A DNA stretch of 64,000 nt from LMUY01 sp964244585 (GCA_964244585.1 CAXTJM010000010.1:82236-146235); one strand, 5' to 3'; shown: positions 52,606 to 63,664, counted from the first letter of the stretch. Translations and numbers: made by a program. The notes: generated by a model not told the origin, from the sequence alone.

Positions 52606-55600
52606 TCACTCCGCCGCCGCCGGCTGCATCCCGCCCGAGAACCGCAGGCGCAGCCGCTCGAACGTCACGTAGATCACAGGCGTCGTGTACAGCGTCAGCA
52701 ACTGGCTCAGCAGCAGCCCGCCCACGATCGTCACGCCCAATGGAAAGCGCAGTTCGGACCCGGTGCCATGTTCCAGCATCAGCGGCAGCGCGCCCAACAG
52801 GGCGGCGAAGGTCGTCATCATGATCGGGCGGAAACGCAGCAGGCAGGCTTCCTCGATCGCCGCCTCCGGTGTCAGCCCGCGCTCGCGCTCCGCCTCCACC
52901 GCGAAGTCGATCATCATGATGGCATTTTTCTTCACGATGCCCATCAGCAGCACAATGCCGACCAGCGCCACCAGCGACAGGTCCAGCCCGAACGCCATCA
53001 GCGCCAGCAGCGCGCCGATGCCGGCGGAGGGCAGGGTGGACAGGATCGTCACGGGGTGGATGGTGCTTTCGTACAGCACCCCCAGCACGATGTAGATCAC
53101 CACCACCGCAGCCAGGATCAGCCATGGCTCGGAGGCGAGCGAGCGCTGGAACTCCGCCGCGTCGCCGGAATAACTGCCGGTCACCGTCTCCGGCATGCCC
53201 AGATCCTGCTCCGCATCCGCCACCGCCGTCACCGCATCGCCCAGCGAAAACCCCGCCGCCGTGTCGAAGGACAGCGTGACGGAGGGGAATTGCTGCTCGT
53301 GCGTGATCGCCAGCGGGCCCACCGTGCGCGTGATCGTGGCCACGGCGGAGAGCGGGATCAGCGATTGTGCGGCGCCCGACACGGTGGCGCCGCTGGTCGT
53401 GCTCTGCCCCTGGGCGGACAGCACGCCGGGCACGCGCAGCCGCAGCAGCGAGGCCGGGTCGGCCTGCCAGGACGGATCGGCCTCCAGCACCACGCGGTAC
53501 TGGTTGGCCTGGGAGAAGATGGTGCTGATCTGGCGCTGGCCGAAGCTGTCGTACAACACGTCCTGGATGGTCTGCATCGACACGCCCAGCCGCTGCGCCG
53601 CCTCGCGGTCGACGGTGATCCGGGTGACCAGCCCCGCATCCTGCTGGTCGGTCGCGACGTTGCGCAGCTCCGGCAGCTGCCGCAGCCGGGCGAGCAGGCG
53701 GGGCGCCCAATTCGCCAGTTCCGCGGCATCCGTGTCCACCAGCGTGTACTGGTACTGGGTGCGGCTGATGCGGGTGCCGATCTGGATGTCCTGCACGGGC
53801 TGGGTGAACACGGCCAGCCCGGGGACGCCATCCGCGATATGCTGCAAGCGGGCCTGCACGACGCCCACCGGATCGCGCTGCGGCTGCGGCTTCAGCGCGA
53901 TCGTCACGCGGCCGGCATTCGGCGTCGGGTTGATCGACCCGGCGCCCACGAAGGAGGCGACGCTGGCCACCGCCGGGTCGGCCTGCACCTCGGCGGCGAA
54001 CCGGGCCTGCAACGTGGCCATGGCCGGGATCGAGATGCCTTGGCTGGCCTCCGTCACCGCCACGATCACGCCGGTATCCTGCGCCGGCAGGAAGCCCTTC
54101 GGGATCAACACGTACAGCACCACCGTGCCGGCCAGCGTGCCAGCCGCGATCAGCAGCACCAGCGGCTGCGCGGCCAGCGCCCAGCCCAGCGTGCGGCGAT
54201 AGCCGGCGGCAGTGCGGCGGAACGATGCCTCGAACAACCGGGCCAGCAGCAGCGGCTTGTGCTCCTCGTCGAAGGGACGCAGCAGCCGGCCGCACATCAT
54301 CGGCGTCAGCGTCAGCGATACCACGGCCGACACCACGACGGAGACGGCGAGGGTGACGGCGAACTCGTTGAACAGGCGTCCGACCACCCCCGTCATGAAC
54401 AGCAGCGGGATGAACACGGCGATCAGCGAGACCGTCAGCGAGACGATGGTGAAGCCGATCTGCCTGGCGCCCTGGTAGGCGGCCTGCAATGGCGGCACGC
54501 CCTGCTCGATGTAGCGGACCACGTTCTCGATCATGACGATCGCGTCGTCCACCACGAACCCGGTCGACACCGTCAGCGCCATCAGCGACAGGTTGTCCAG
54601 CCCGTAGCCCAGCAGCGACATGACGCCGAACGTGCCGATCAGCGACAGCGGCAGCGCCACGCCCGGGATGATGGTGGCGCGCCACGACCCCAGGAACAGG
54701 TAGATCACGGCGATCACCAGCACGATCGCCAGGACGAGGGTGAATTGAACGTCCGCCACGGAGGCGCGGATCGTTTCCGTGCGGTCCGTCACGATCGACA
54801 GCACCACGCCAGCCGGCAGGGAGCGTTCCAGTTGCGGCAGGGCGGCGCGGATGTCGGCCACCGTCTGGACGATGTTGGCGCCGGGCTGCCGCTGGATGTC
54901 CAGGATCACGGCGGCCTTGCCGTTCAGGGCGGACACCACGCGGTCGTTCTCCACGTCCGCCACCACGGTGCCCACGTCGCGCAGCCGCAGCGGGGCGCCG
55001 TCCTTGTAGCTGATCACCAGCGTGCGGTACGCATCCGGGGTCAGCAACTGGTCGTTGGTGGCCAGCGCGAAGGCCTGGGCGTGGCCGTCGAAGCCGCCTT
55101 TGGCGCCGTTCACGTTGGCGGCGGACACCGCGGTGCGGATATCCTCCATCGACAGGTTGTACGCCGCCAGCCGTGCGGGATCGATGCGCACCCGGATCGC
55201 CCGGCGCAATCCGCCCTGCACCGTCACCTTGCCCACGCCGACGATCTGGCTGAGCTTGGGTTGCAGCAGCGTGTCCGCCGCATCCGCCACGGCGTCCAGC
55301 TGCACGCTGTCGGAGGTGAGCGCCAGCGTCACGATCGGGGCGTCGGCCGGGTTCACCTTCGCATAGACCGGCGGGTAGGGCAGGGTGGAGGGCAGCGTGC
55401 CGCTGGCCGCGTTGATCGCGGCCTGCACGTCCTGCGCGGCGCCGTCCATCGACCGTGATAGGTTGAACTGCAGCGTGATCTGGCTGGTGCCCTCGCTGCT
55501 GGTGCTTTCCATCGAGGACAGGCCGGTGATCTGGCCGAATTGCCGCTCCAGGCTGGCGGTGATCAGCGTCGCCGTCACCTCCGGGCTGGCGCCGGGCAAC

Positions 55601-55749
55601 TGGGTCGACACTTCGATGGTGGGGAAATCGACCTGTGGTAGCGCCGATACGGGCAGGGCTCCGTAGCCCAGCAGCCCCGCCAGCAGGACCGCCACCGCCA
55701 GCAGCCCCGTCGCGATCGGCCGGGCGATGAACGGGGCGGAGATGTTCAT
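52606..55749 (-). CDS. mdtB: RND efflux pump (MdtB-like)
   Basis: 1047 residues, starting MNISAPFIARPIATGLLAVA. Contains LSLMALTVSTGFVVDDAIVM with the two TM4 aspartates, KGFLPAQDTGVIVAVTEASQ and NAIMMIDFAVEAERERGLTP. Paralogue of the downstream pump, as expected for MdtB/MdtC. Its ATG overlaps the TGA of the adaptor gene. Proton-driven export across both membranes with MdtA and the outer-membrane lipoprotein. Confidence 0.94.
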   Translation of the reverse strand: MNISAPFIARPIATGLLAVAVLLAGLLGYGALPVSALPQVDFPTIEVSTQLPGASPEVTATLITASLERQFGQITGLSSMESTSSEGTSQITLQFNLSRSMDGAAQDVQAAINAASGTLPSTLPYPPVYAKVNPADAPIVTLALTSDSVQLDAVADAADTLLQPKLSQIVGVGKVTVQGGLRRAIRVRIDPARLAAYNLSMEDIRTAVSAANVNGAKGGFDGHAQAFALATNDQLLTPDAYRTLVISYKDGAPLRLRDVGTVVADVENDRVVSALNGKAAVILDIQRQPGANIVQTVADIRAALPQLERSLPAGVVLSIVTDRTETIRASVADVQFTLVLAIVLVIAVIYLFLGSWRATIIPGVALPLSLIGTFGVMSLLGYGLDNLSLMALTVSTGFVVDDAIVMIENVVRYIEQGVPPLQAAYQGARQIGFTIVSLTVSLIAVFIPLLFMTGVVGRLFNEFAVTLAVSVVVSAVVSLTLTPMMCGRLLRPFDEEHKPLLLARLFEASFRRTAAGYRRTLGWALAAQPLVLLIAAGTLAGTVVLYVLIPKGFLPAQDTGVIVAVTEASQGISIPAMATLQARFAAEVQADPAVASVASFVGAGSINPTPNAGRVTIALKPQPQRDPVGVVQARLQHIADGVPGLAVFTQPVQDIQIGTRISRTQYQYTLVDTDAAELANWAPRLLARLRQLPELRNVATDQQDAGLVTRITVDREAAQRLGVSMQTIQDVLYDSFGQRQISTIFSQANQYRVVLEADPSWQADPASLLRLRVPGVLSAQGQSTTSGATVSGAAQSLIPLSAVATITRTVGPLAITHEQQFPSVTLSFDTAAGFSLGDAVTAVADAEQDLGMPETVTGSYSGDAAEFQRSLASEPWLILAAVVVIYIVLGVLYESTIHPVTILSTLPSAGIGALLALMAFGLDLSLVALVGIVLLMGIVKKNAIMMIDFAVEAERERGLTPEAAIEEACLLRFRPIMMTTFAALLGALPLMLEHGTGSELRFPLGVTIVGGLLLSQLLTLYTTPVIYVTFERLRLRFSGGMQPAAAE

Positions 55750-56984
55750 GGGGCGGCGGAGGCGCGTTGCCGGCCCTGGCCCGGTGCCCGGCGGCGACGC
55801 TCCGGCGCCTGGGCCTCGGCCGGCGCGCCCGGCGTCTGCACCGTCACCTTGGCGCCGTCCGTCAGGCGGGAGGCACCGTCCGTGACGACCTCGTCGCCGG
55901 GTTGCAGCCCCGCCAGCACGACGGACACGGTCTCGTCCTCGTGCCCCACCTGCACGACCTTGCGCGTGACGGTGTCGTCCTTCCTCAGCAGGTAGACGTA
56001 GCTGCCTTGCGGACCGCGCTGGATCGCCGTCGGCGGCACGGTGGTCACGTCGTGCTGGGTATCGATCAGCAGGCGCACGTTGATGAACCCGCCCGGCCAC
56101 AGCGCCAGGTTCGGGTTGGGGAAGGTCGCCTTCAGCTTGATGGTGCCGGTCGCCTGGTCCACCGTGTTGTCCAGCACCGCGACCCGGCCGCGGTCCAGCA
56201 CCGTCTTGCCGTCATCGGCCACGCCCTGCGGCAGCGCCAGGACCTCCGGCGCGTCGGATCGCATCGCGTTCGCCACGGCGCCCAAGGTCTGCTGCGGCAG
56301 GGTGAACACGACCGAGATCGGCTGCAGCTGCGTGATCACGGTCAGCGGCGTGGTGTCCGCGGCATGCACGATGTTGCCCTGGTCCACCTGGCGGATGCCG
56401 GTGCGCCCATCCAGCGGGCTGGCGATGGTGGTGTAGGACAGGTTGGTGCGCGCGGTTTCGATCTGCGCCTGGTCCTGCCGCGACTGCGCCTCCAACTGCG
56501 CCACGGTGGCCTTCTGCGTGTCGGAGGTCTGGGCGGAGGTGTAGGCGGTGGCAGCCAGCTTCTGGTAGCGCGCCAGGTCGACGCGGGCATTCGCCAGGTT
56601 GGCGTCGTCCTGCGCCTTCTTCGCCACGGCCTGGTCGAGCGCCGCCTGGTACGGCCGCGCGTCGATGCGGGCCAGCACGTCGCCGGACCGCACGTCCTGC
56701 CCCTCCTTGAAGCGCACCTCGACCAACGGGCCGTCGATCATCGCCTTGACGGTGACCGTGTTGAACGCCTGCACCGTGCCCAGCGCGTCCAGGTAGACCG
56801 GCACGTCGCGCTTGACGGCCGCGGCCGCGAGCACCGGGATCGCCTCGGCATTGGGTCCACCGCGGCGGCGCCCGCCGCGGGCCTGCTGTTCCGCCGGTGC
56901 TGGCGTACGCACGAAGTGGTACCATCCGGCCCAGCCGGCGCCGCCCAGAACGATCAACACGAGGATCAGGCGACCGAATTTCAT
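55746..56984 (-). CDS. mdtA: RND periplasmic adaptor (MdtA-like)
   Basis: 412 residues. N-terminal membrane anchor (MKFGRLILVLIVLGGAGWAG), Gly/Arg-rich linker, the lipoyl halves around DALGTVQAFNTVTVKAMIDG and TTIASPLDGRTGIRQVDQGN, a coiled-coil hairpin (KAQDDANLANARVDLARYQK) and the barrel/MP domain. Pro/Ala/Arg-rich tail. ATGA overlap with the upstream outer-membrane gene. Confidence 0.93.
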   Translation of the reverse strand: MKFGRLILVLIVLGGAGWAGWYHFVRTPAPAEQQARGGRRRGGPNAEAIPVLAAAAVKRDVPVYLDALGTVQAFNTVTVKAMIDGPLVEVRFKEGQDVRSGDVLARIDARPYQAALDQAVAKKAQDDANLANARVDLARYQKLAATAYTSAQTSDTQKATVAQLEAQSRQDQAQIETARTNLSYTTIASPLDGRTGIRQVDQGNIVHAADTTPLTVITQLQPISVVFTLPQQTLGAVANAMRSDAPEVLALPQGVADDGKTVLDRGRVAVLDNTVDQATGTIKLKATFPNPNLALWPGGFINVRLLIDTQHDVTTVPPTAIQRGPQGSYVYLLRKDDTVTRKVVQVGHEDETVSVVLAGLQPGDEVVTDGASRLTDGAKVTVQTPGAPAEAQAPERRRRAPGQGRQRASAAP

Positions 56985-58525
56985 GTGGATCCAATTGAAC
57001 CCGGCAGCGTCCATCCGCCGCCAAGCGCCTTGTAGAGATTGATGAGCGCCTGGAAATGCGCAAGCCGCACCTGCGCCAGCGCGTCCTGGTCCGAGAACAG
57101 GGTGTTCTGCGTGTTCAGCACGGTGGTGATGTCGACGGTGCCGGCGGCAAGCTGCGCCCGCGCGATGTCGGCCGCGCGCTGCGCCACTGCCACGGCGGTG
57201 CGTTCCAAGGCCTCCTGCTGGGCGGCGTAGCGGACGGCGACCAGGTAGGTCTCGGCATCCTGGAACGCCTGCAAGGTAGCCTGGCGGTAATCCGCCACCA
57301 GTTCGGCGAAGCGGCCTTTCGCCTGGTTCAGGTCGCCCTGCTTCAGCCCGTTGTCGAAGATGGTCTGCGTGGCGGAGGCCGCGGCGGTGAACAGCAGGCT
57401 GCCCGGCCCCAGCAAGCTGGAGAGCGCCAGGCTCTCGATGCCGCCCTGGCTGGTGAGCTGCACGGCGGGGAAGAAGGCGGCGCGGGCGGCGCGGACATTG
57501 CCGTTCTGCGACACCAGGTTGGCCTCCGCCTCCGCCACGTCCGGCCGGCGGGCGAGCAGCTCGGACGGCAGGCCGCCGCCGACCGCGGGGCTTGGCAGGT
57601 TGAACAGCGTGTCGGCCTTGATGGCGATGGATTCCGGCGGCCGGCCCACCAGGGTGGCGAGCGCGATGACCTGCTGCTCCATCTCGCTCTGGAAGGCGGG
57701 GATCTCCGCCGCCTGCCCGGCGACCAGCGCCTCCTGCTGCGCCACGTCCAACGCGGTGTCGGTGCCGACCTGCATGCGGACCTGGAACACTTTCAGCGTC
57801 GACTGCGCATCCCGCAGGTTGCGGTTGGCGACGGCGAGCCGGTCGGCGGCGCCGAGCGCCTGGAAGTAGGTGGTCGCCACCGACGTCACGACCGTCAGCG
57901 CCACCACGTCCTGATCGAAGCGGCTGGACAGCGCCGCGGCCTCCGCCGATTCGTAGGTCGCGCGGTTCTTGCCCCAGAAATCCGCCTCGTAGCTGATCGC
58001 CGCCTGTGCGCTGTACTGGCGGCTGTCCGTGTAATGGCTGCTGCTGCTGCTGCCGCCGCTGACCACCGTGCTGCCGGTGGTGTTCGTCGTCTGCGTCGTC
58101 GTGCCGGACCCGGTGCTGGTGCTGGAGGTCGTGCCGCTGCTGCCCGTGGTGACGCCGGAGATGCCGCTGCTGCCGCGCCTGGTAGAGCCGATGCGGCTGT
58201 AGCTGGCATTGCCGGTGGCATTGACGGTCGGCAGCAGCGGCGAGCCGGAGATCGACACCTGGGCGTCCGCCTGGACCACGCGGGCCGCGGCGGCTGCCAG
58301 GTTCTGGTTGTTCGCCCTGGCGTCCGCGATCAATCGGTCGAGCTCGGCCGAGCCGAAGCCGCGCCACCATTCCGGATCCGGCCAGGCGGCTTGGGCGCTT
58401 TCCGGCGTGGCGGCGCTGAAGGAGGTGGGGATCGCCAGCTTCGGACGGAGGTAATCCGGACCCAGGTCGCATCCGGACAACGGCAAGGCGACGGCGAGCA
58501 GGGTCATGGCGAAAGCATGCGTCAT
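56981..58525 (-). CDS. Outer-membrane efflux lipoprotein with low-complexity insert
   Basis: 514 residues, NodT family. Lipoprotein signal ends LPLSG-C20 (MTHAFAMTLLAVALPLSGCD). The OEP repeats AIPTSFSAATPESAQAAWPD and GGLPSELLARRPDVAEAEAN are standard. Between about residues 107 and 165 there is a Ser/Thr/Gly-rich run (RRGSSGISGVTTGSSGTTSS and more) in the position of an extracellular loop of the first repeat. First gene of the leftward efflux operon; ATG 58525 gives the clean lipobox. Confidence 0.9.
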   Translation of the reverse strand: MTHAFAMTLLAVALPLSGCDLGPDYLRPKLAIPTSFSAATPESAQAAWPDPEWWRGFGSAELDRLIADARANNQNLAAAAARVVQADAQVSISGSPLLPTVNATGNASYSRIGSTRRGSSGISGVTTGSSGTTSSTSTGSGTTTQTTNTTGSTVVSGGSSSSSHYTDSRQYSAQAAISYEADFWGKNRATYESAEAAALSSRFDQDVVALTVVTSVATTYFQALGAADRLAVANRNLRDAQSTLKVFQVRMQVGTDTALDVAQQEALVAGQAAEIPAFQSEMEQQVIALATLVGRPPESIAIKADTLFNLPSPAVGGGLPSELLARRPDVAEAEANLVSQNGNVRAARAAFFPAVQLTSQGGIESLALSSLLGPGSLLFTAAASATQTIFDNGLKQGDLNQAKGRFAELVADYRQATLQAFQDAETYLVAVRYAAQQEALERTAVAVAQRAADIARAQLAAGTVDITTVLNTQNTLFSDQDALAQVRLAHFQALINLYKALGGGWTLPGSIGST

Positions 58526-58725
58526 CCGCAGCGGGGCAGGTCCTTCGATACCGGGGCGGCGCACCGATACCACACATGGGCACGGCGCATGTAACAGGAG
58601 GATTACGACGGGCCAACCTGCAACCAGGCGCCGGAGTTGGCTGCCGCCGGGGAACAATCTTGCGTAGGAAGGCGCGATATGCAAATCACCAAGCCAATCA
58701 ATGCGATGTGGCGGGAGCGTCCGGG

Positions 58726-59485
58726 ATGGCAGAGCCGATCCTACAGACCGAGGGACTGACGCGCGAATTCCGCGGCTTCGTGGCCGTGGGCGGCGTGGAC
58801 CTGACGGTCATGCCGGGCACCATCCACGCCTTGATCGGGCCGAACGGCGCCGGCAAGACGACTTGCTTCAACCTGCTGACCAAGTTCCTCCAGCCGACCC
58901 GGGGCATCATCCGCTACGAGGGCCGCGACATCACCGGGCTGAAGCCGGCCCAGATCGCACGGCTCGGCCTGGTGCGGTCGTTCCAGATTTCCGCCGTGTT
59001 CCCCCATCTGACCGGGCTGGAGAACGTGCGGCTGGCCTTGCAGCGCAAGCGCGGCGGGTCGTACGATTTCTGGCGGTCCGAAATGGTGCTGAAGGGGCTG
59101 GACGACCGTGCGCGGGCGCTGATGGACGATGTCGGCCTGTCCGACTACTACGACACGCCGGCCGTTCTGCTGTCCTATGGCCGCAAGCGCGCCCTGGAGA
59201 TCGCCACCACCCTGGCGCTCGAACCGCGCATGTTGTTGCTGGACGAGCCGACCGCCGGCATGACGCACGAGGACGTCGACCGCATCGTGGCGCTGATCCG
59301 CCGCATCCGCGTCGGGCGGACCATCCTGATGGTGGAGCACAACCTGTCCGTGGTGGAGGGGCTGTGCGACCGCATCACGGTGCTGACCCGCGGCAAGGTG
59401 CTGGCCGAGGGCGACTATGCCGCCGTGTCCCGCAATCCGGAGGTCGTGGCCGCCTATCTGGGCACCGACGCGCCGGGGGCCGCCC

Positions 59486-59493
<8 letters not shown>
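58726..59493 (+). CDS. livG: Branched-chain-amino-acid-type ABC ATPase
   Basis: 255 residues. REFRGFVAVGGVDLTVMPGT, Walker A GPNGAGKTT, signature-like LSYGRKRALEIATTLAL, Walker B MLLLDEPTAGMTHEDVDRIV and switch MVEHNLSVVEGLCDRI, typical of LivG. ATG 58726 by homology. Overlaps livF by eight bases. Confidence 0.93.
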
Positions 59494-60178
<685 letters not shown>

Positions 60179-60339
60179 ACGCGCCGCAATCGCGCCGACG
60201 AGCGCACCTAGGGAGACGACGCAATGCAGATCGAGACACGAGAGCGACCGGGTGCCGCCGCGATGGCGGACCGTTGCCGGCCAGCCTCCCCATTCCCCGG
60301 TGGACGGCAACCGCAATCCCGCAGCCCCGGAGGTGTGTC

Positions 60340-61560
60340 ATGATCCAGCGCCGTTCCCTGCTTGCCGCCTCCGCGGCGACCGCCCTGGTCGGCTCCCGGG
60401 CGCGTGCCCAGGGCACCAGCCTGAAGATCGGCGTGCTGGGCGACCAGTCCGGCGTCTACCGGGATCTAAGCGGCCCGGTGGCGATCGCCTGCGTGCGGCA
60501 AGCCATCGAGGAGATGGCGCCGCACCTGAACGGCGTCGCGATCGACGTCGTGACCGGCGACCATCAGAACAAGCCCGATGTCGGCGCCTCCATCGCGCGG
60601 CAATGGTTCGACCGCGACGGCGTGGACATGCTCGTGGACTGCCCGAACAGCGCCGTGGCCCTGGCGGTCGCGGGCGTCTGCAAGGAAAAGGACAAGGCCT
60701 ACATCAACAGCCCGGCGATGATCGCCGACCTCACCGGCGCGCAATGTGCCCCCACCACGGTGCATTTCACCATGGATACCTGGGCGCTGGCCCATTCGAC
60801 CGGCGGCGCGCTGGTGAAGGCCGGCGGCACGAGCTGGTTCTTCGTGACGGCCGATTATGCGTTCGGCATCGCGCTGGAGCGGGACACGACCGCCTTCGTC
60901 AAGCAGGCCGGCGGCACGGTCGTGGGCTCCGTGAAGGCGCCGTTCCCGACCAGCGACTTCTCCTCCTTCCTGCTCCAGGCGCAATCGTCCGGGGCAAAGG
61001 TGATCGGGCTGTGCAATGCCGGGTCGGACACGGTGAACTCGATCAAGCAGGCCGGTGAGTTCGGGCTGACCCAGGCGGGGATCAAGCTGGCCGGGCTGCT
61101 GGTGTTCATCAGCGACGTGCACGCGCTGGGGCTGCAGACGGCCCAGGGGCTGAACCTGACCGAGAGCTTCTATTGGGACCTGAACGACCGCACCCGCGCC
61201 TTCACCGGCCGCGTCGTCAAGAAGACGGACGGCTACCATCCCGGCATGGGCCAGGCCGGCTGCTATGGCGGCACCATCCACTACCTCAAGGCGGTGGCGG
61301 CGATGGGCGTCGCGGACGCGAAGAAGAGCGGCACCGCCGTGGTCGACAGGATGAAGTCGATGCCGACCGATGACGACGCGTTCGGCGCCGGGTCGATCCG
61401 CCAGGACGGCCGGGCGCTGCACCCGGCCTACCTGTTCGAGGTCAAGACCCCGGCGGAAAGCAAGGCGCCCTGGGATTACTACAAGCTGGTCGCGACGACC
61501 CCGGCGTCCGAGGCGTTCCGGCCGTTGAGCGAGGGCGGCTGCCCGCTGGTGCACGCATGA
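60340..61560 (+). CDS. Liv-type solute-binding protein 1
   Basis: 406 residues, type 1 periplasmic binding fold (Peripla_BP_6). Twin-arginine-like signal MIQRRSLLAASAATALVGSR. Then LKIGVLGDQSGVYRDLSGPV and VDMLVDCPNSAVALAVAGVC, as in binding proteins for branched amino acids, amides or aromatic acids. GGAGG before ATG 60340. Its stop overlaps the start of a second, closely similar binding protein. Confidence 0.9.
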   Translation: MIQRRSLLAASAATALVGSRARAQGTSLKIGVLGDQSGVYRDLSGPVAIACVRQAIEEMAPHLNGVAIDVVTGDHQNKPDVGASIARQWFDRDGVDMLVDCPNSAVALAVAGVCKEKDKAYINSPAMIADLTGAQCAPTTVHFTMDTWALAHSTGGALVKAGGTSWFFVTADYAFGIALERDTTAFVKQAGGTVVGSVKAPFPTSDFSSFLLQAQSSGAKVIGLCNAGSDTVNSIKQAGEFGLTQAGIKLAGLLVFISDVHALGLQTAQGLNLTESFYWDLNDRTRAFTGRVVKKTDGYHPGMGQAGCYGGTIHYLKAVAAMGVADAKKSGTAVVDRMKSMPTDDDAFGAGSIRQDGRALHPAYLFEVKTPAESKAPWDYYKLVATTPASEAFRPLSEGGCPLVHA

Positions 61561-62768
61561 TCGCGCGCCGCTCGCTGCTGGCGGCGTCCGCCGCCGCGGC
61601 CATCGCCCCGCGCGCGCGGGCGCAGGGCGCCAGGATCAAGCTCGGCGTGCTGAACGACATGTCGGGGCCGTACCGCGACACGGGTGGTCCGCTCTCCGTC
61701 GCCTGCGTGCGGCAGGCGGTGCAGGATTTCGGCGACCACGGCTTCGCGGTGGACGTGGTCAGCGCCGACCACGGCAACAAGCCGGACCAGGGCGCCTCGA
61801 TCGCGCGCCGCTGGTTCGACGAGGAGGGCGTCGACGTCATCCTGGACGTGCCCACCTCCTCCGTGGCGCTGGCGGTCAGCACGGTCGCGCGGGAGAAGAA
61901 CAAGGTCACCCTCAACTCCGGTGCCGGCACCATCGACCTGACGGGGCCGCAATGCTCCCCCAACACCGTGCAGTGGACCTACGACGTCTACATGCTCGCC
62001 AAGTCGACCGGCGGGGCCATGGTGAAGGCCGGCGGCGACAGCTGGTTCTTCGTCACCGCGGACTACGTGTTCGGCCAGCAGCTTGCCAGCGAGACGATGA
62101 AGTTCGTCAAGGCGGCGGGCGGCAAGGTGACGGGGGAGGCCCGCTATCCGTTTCCGGCGACCAGCGACTTCTCCTCCTTCCTGCTCCAGGCGCAGACCTC
62201 GGGGGCCAAGGTGCTGGGGCTGGCCAATGCCGGCGCCGACACCATCAACTGCATCAAGCAGGCGGCCGAGTTCGGGCTGACGCAACGCATGAAGCTGGCG
62301 GCGCTGCTGATGTTCATCAGCGACGTGAACGGCCTGGGCTTGCAGACCGCGCAGGGCCTGACGCTGACGGAAAGCTTCTACTGGGACCTCAACGAGCGCA
62401 CCCGCGCCTTTTCCGCCCGGCTGAAGCAGAAGGTGCCGGATGTCCGGGCAGACATGGACCAGGCTGGCTGCTACGGGGCGGCGCTGCACTACCTGAAGGC
62501 GGTCGCGGATATGGGGGTCGCCGCCGCCAAGGCGAGCGGCGCTGCCGCCGTGGCCCACATGAAGGCCATGCCCACCGACGACGACGCGTTCGGCAAGGGA
62601 TCGATCCGGGTGGACGGCCGCGGCCTGTTCCCGGCCTACCTCTTCGAGGTGAAGAGTCCGGCGGAAAGCCATGCGCCCTGGGATTACTACAAGCTGGTCG
62701 CGACGACGCCGCCGAGCGAGGCGTGGCAGCCATTGTCCGAAGGCGGCTGTCCGCTGGTTCACAGTTAA
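61557..62768 (+). CDS. Liv-type solute-binding protein 2
   Basis: 403 residues, MIARRSLLAASAAAAIAPRA (Tat-type), then IKLGVLNDMSGPYRDTGGPL. It aligns with the preceding protein over its whole length (for example YKLVATTP near both ends and LTLTESFYWDLNERTRAF against LNLTESFYWDLNDRTRAF). A tandem duplication with divergence in the ligand-facing parts, suggesting two related substrates for one channel. Confidence 0.9.
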   Translation: MIARRSLLAASAAAAIAPRARAQGARIKLGVLNDMSGPYRDTGGPLSVACVRQAVQDFGDHGFAVDVVSADHGNKPDQGASIARRWFDEEGVDVILDVPTSSVALAVSTVAREKNKVTLNSGAGTIDLTGPQCSPNTVQWTYDVYMLAKSTGGAMVKAGGDSWFFVTADYVFGQQLASETMKFVKAAGGKVTGEARYPFPATSDFSSFLLQAQTSGAKVLGLANAGADTINCIKQAAEFGLTQRMKLAALLMFISDVNGLGLQTAQGLTLTESFYWDLNERTRAFSARLKQKVPDVRADMDQAGCYGAALHYLKAVADMGVAAAKASGAAAVAHMKAMPTDDDAFGKGSIRVDGRGLFPAYLFEVKSPAESHAPWDYYKLVATTPPSEAWQPLSEGGCPLVHS

Positions 62769-62776
62769 AGGCCGCC

Positions 62777-63664
62777 ATGTTCACGATCTTCGGGTATTCC
62801 GCGCCGCTGCTGTTCGGCCAACTCCTGCTCGGCCTGATCAACGGGGCGTTCTACGCGCTGCTGTCGCTGGGCCTGGCGATCATCTTCGGCATGCTGAACA
62901 TCATCAACTTCGCCCATGGCGCGCTGTTCATGGTGGGCGCGTTCGTGGCCTGGATGCTGCAGACCTATGTCGGGCTGGATTATTGGTGGGCGCTGATCCT
63001 GTCGCCGCTGATCGTCGGCACGTTCGGCGTGCTGCTGGAGAAGACCATCATCAGCCGGCTCTATCGCATCGACCACCTCTACGGGCTGCTGCTCACCTTC
63101 GGGCTGGCGTTGATCCTGGAGGGGCTGTTCCGCAACGAATACGGCTCCTCCGGATTGCCCTACCGCATCCCGCAGGCGCTGTCGGGCGGCACCAACCTCG
63201 GCTTCATGTTCATGCCGAACTACCGCGGCTGGGTGGTGGTGGTCGCGATCGTGGTCTGCTTCGCCACCTGGCTGGTGATCGACAAGACATCCATCGGGGC
63301 CAAGCTGCGGGCTGCGACGGAAAACCCCGGCCTGGTACAGGCCTTCGGCGTCAACGTGCCGCGCATGATCACGCTGACCTACGCGGCCGGCGTGGCGCTT
63401 GCCGCCTTTGCGGGGGTGTTGGCGGCGCCGATCTACTCGGTCAACCCCAACATGGGCTCCAACCTCATCATCGTCGTGTTCGCCGTCGTGGTGATTGGCG
63501 GCATGGGCTCCATCCTGGGCTCGATCCTTACCGGGTTCGGGCTCGGCGTCGCGGAGGGATTGACCAAGGTGTTCTATCCGCAGGCCTCGGCCACGGTCAT
63601 CTTCGTGGTGATGGTGATCGTGCTGCTGGCCCGGCCGGCTGGGCTGTTCGGAAAGGCCGCGTGA
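62777..63664 (+). CDS. livH: Branched-chain-amino-acid-type ABC permease
   Basis: 295 residues. LLGLINGAFYALLSLGLAII and FGMLNIINFAHGALFMVGAF are the LivH hallmark, with GAKLRAATENPGLVQAFGVN as the coupling loop. About eight membrane helices. Its last codons overlap livM (TGATG). Confidence 0.94.
   Translation: MFTIFGYSAPLLFGQLLLGLINGAFYALLSLGLAIIFGMLNIINFAHGALFMVGAFVAWMLQTYVGLDYWWALILSPLIVGTFGVLLEKTIISRLYRIDHLYGLLLTFGLALILEGLFRNEYGSSGLPYRIPQALSGGTNLGFMFMPNYRGWVVVVAIVVCFATWLVIDKTSIGAKLRAATENPGLVQAFGVNVPRMITLTYAAGVALAAFAGVLAAPIYSVNPNMGSNLIIVVFAVVVIGGMGSILGSILTGFGLGVAEGLTKVFYPQASATVIFVVMVIVLLARPAGLFGKAA

Noticed and set aside
51099..55458. Long rightward frames opposite the RND pump genes
   Set aside because: They are antisense shadows of conserved pumps, rich in His, Arg and Gln, without family motifs or start signals.
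58030..58190. Low-complexity trinucleotide tract as a transposon end
   Set aside because: The tract is in frame and continuous with the outer-membrane protein; no terminal repeats or target duplications are seen.
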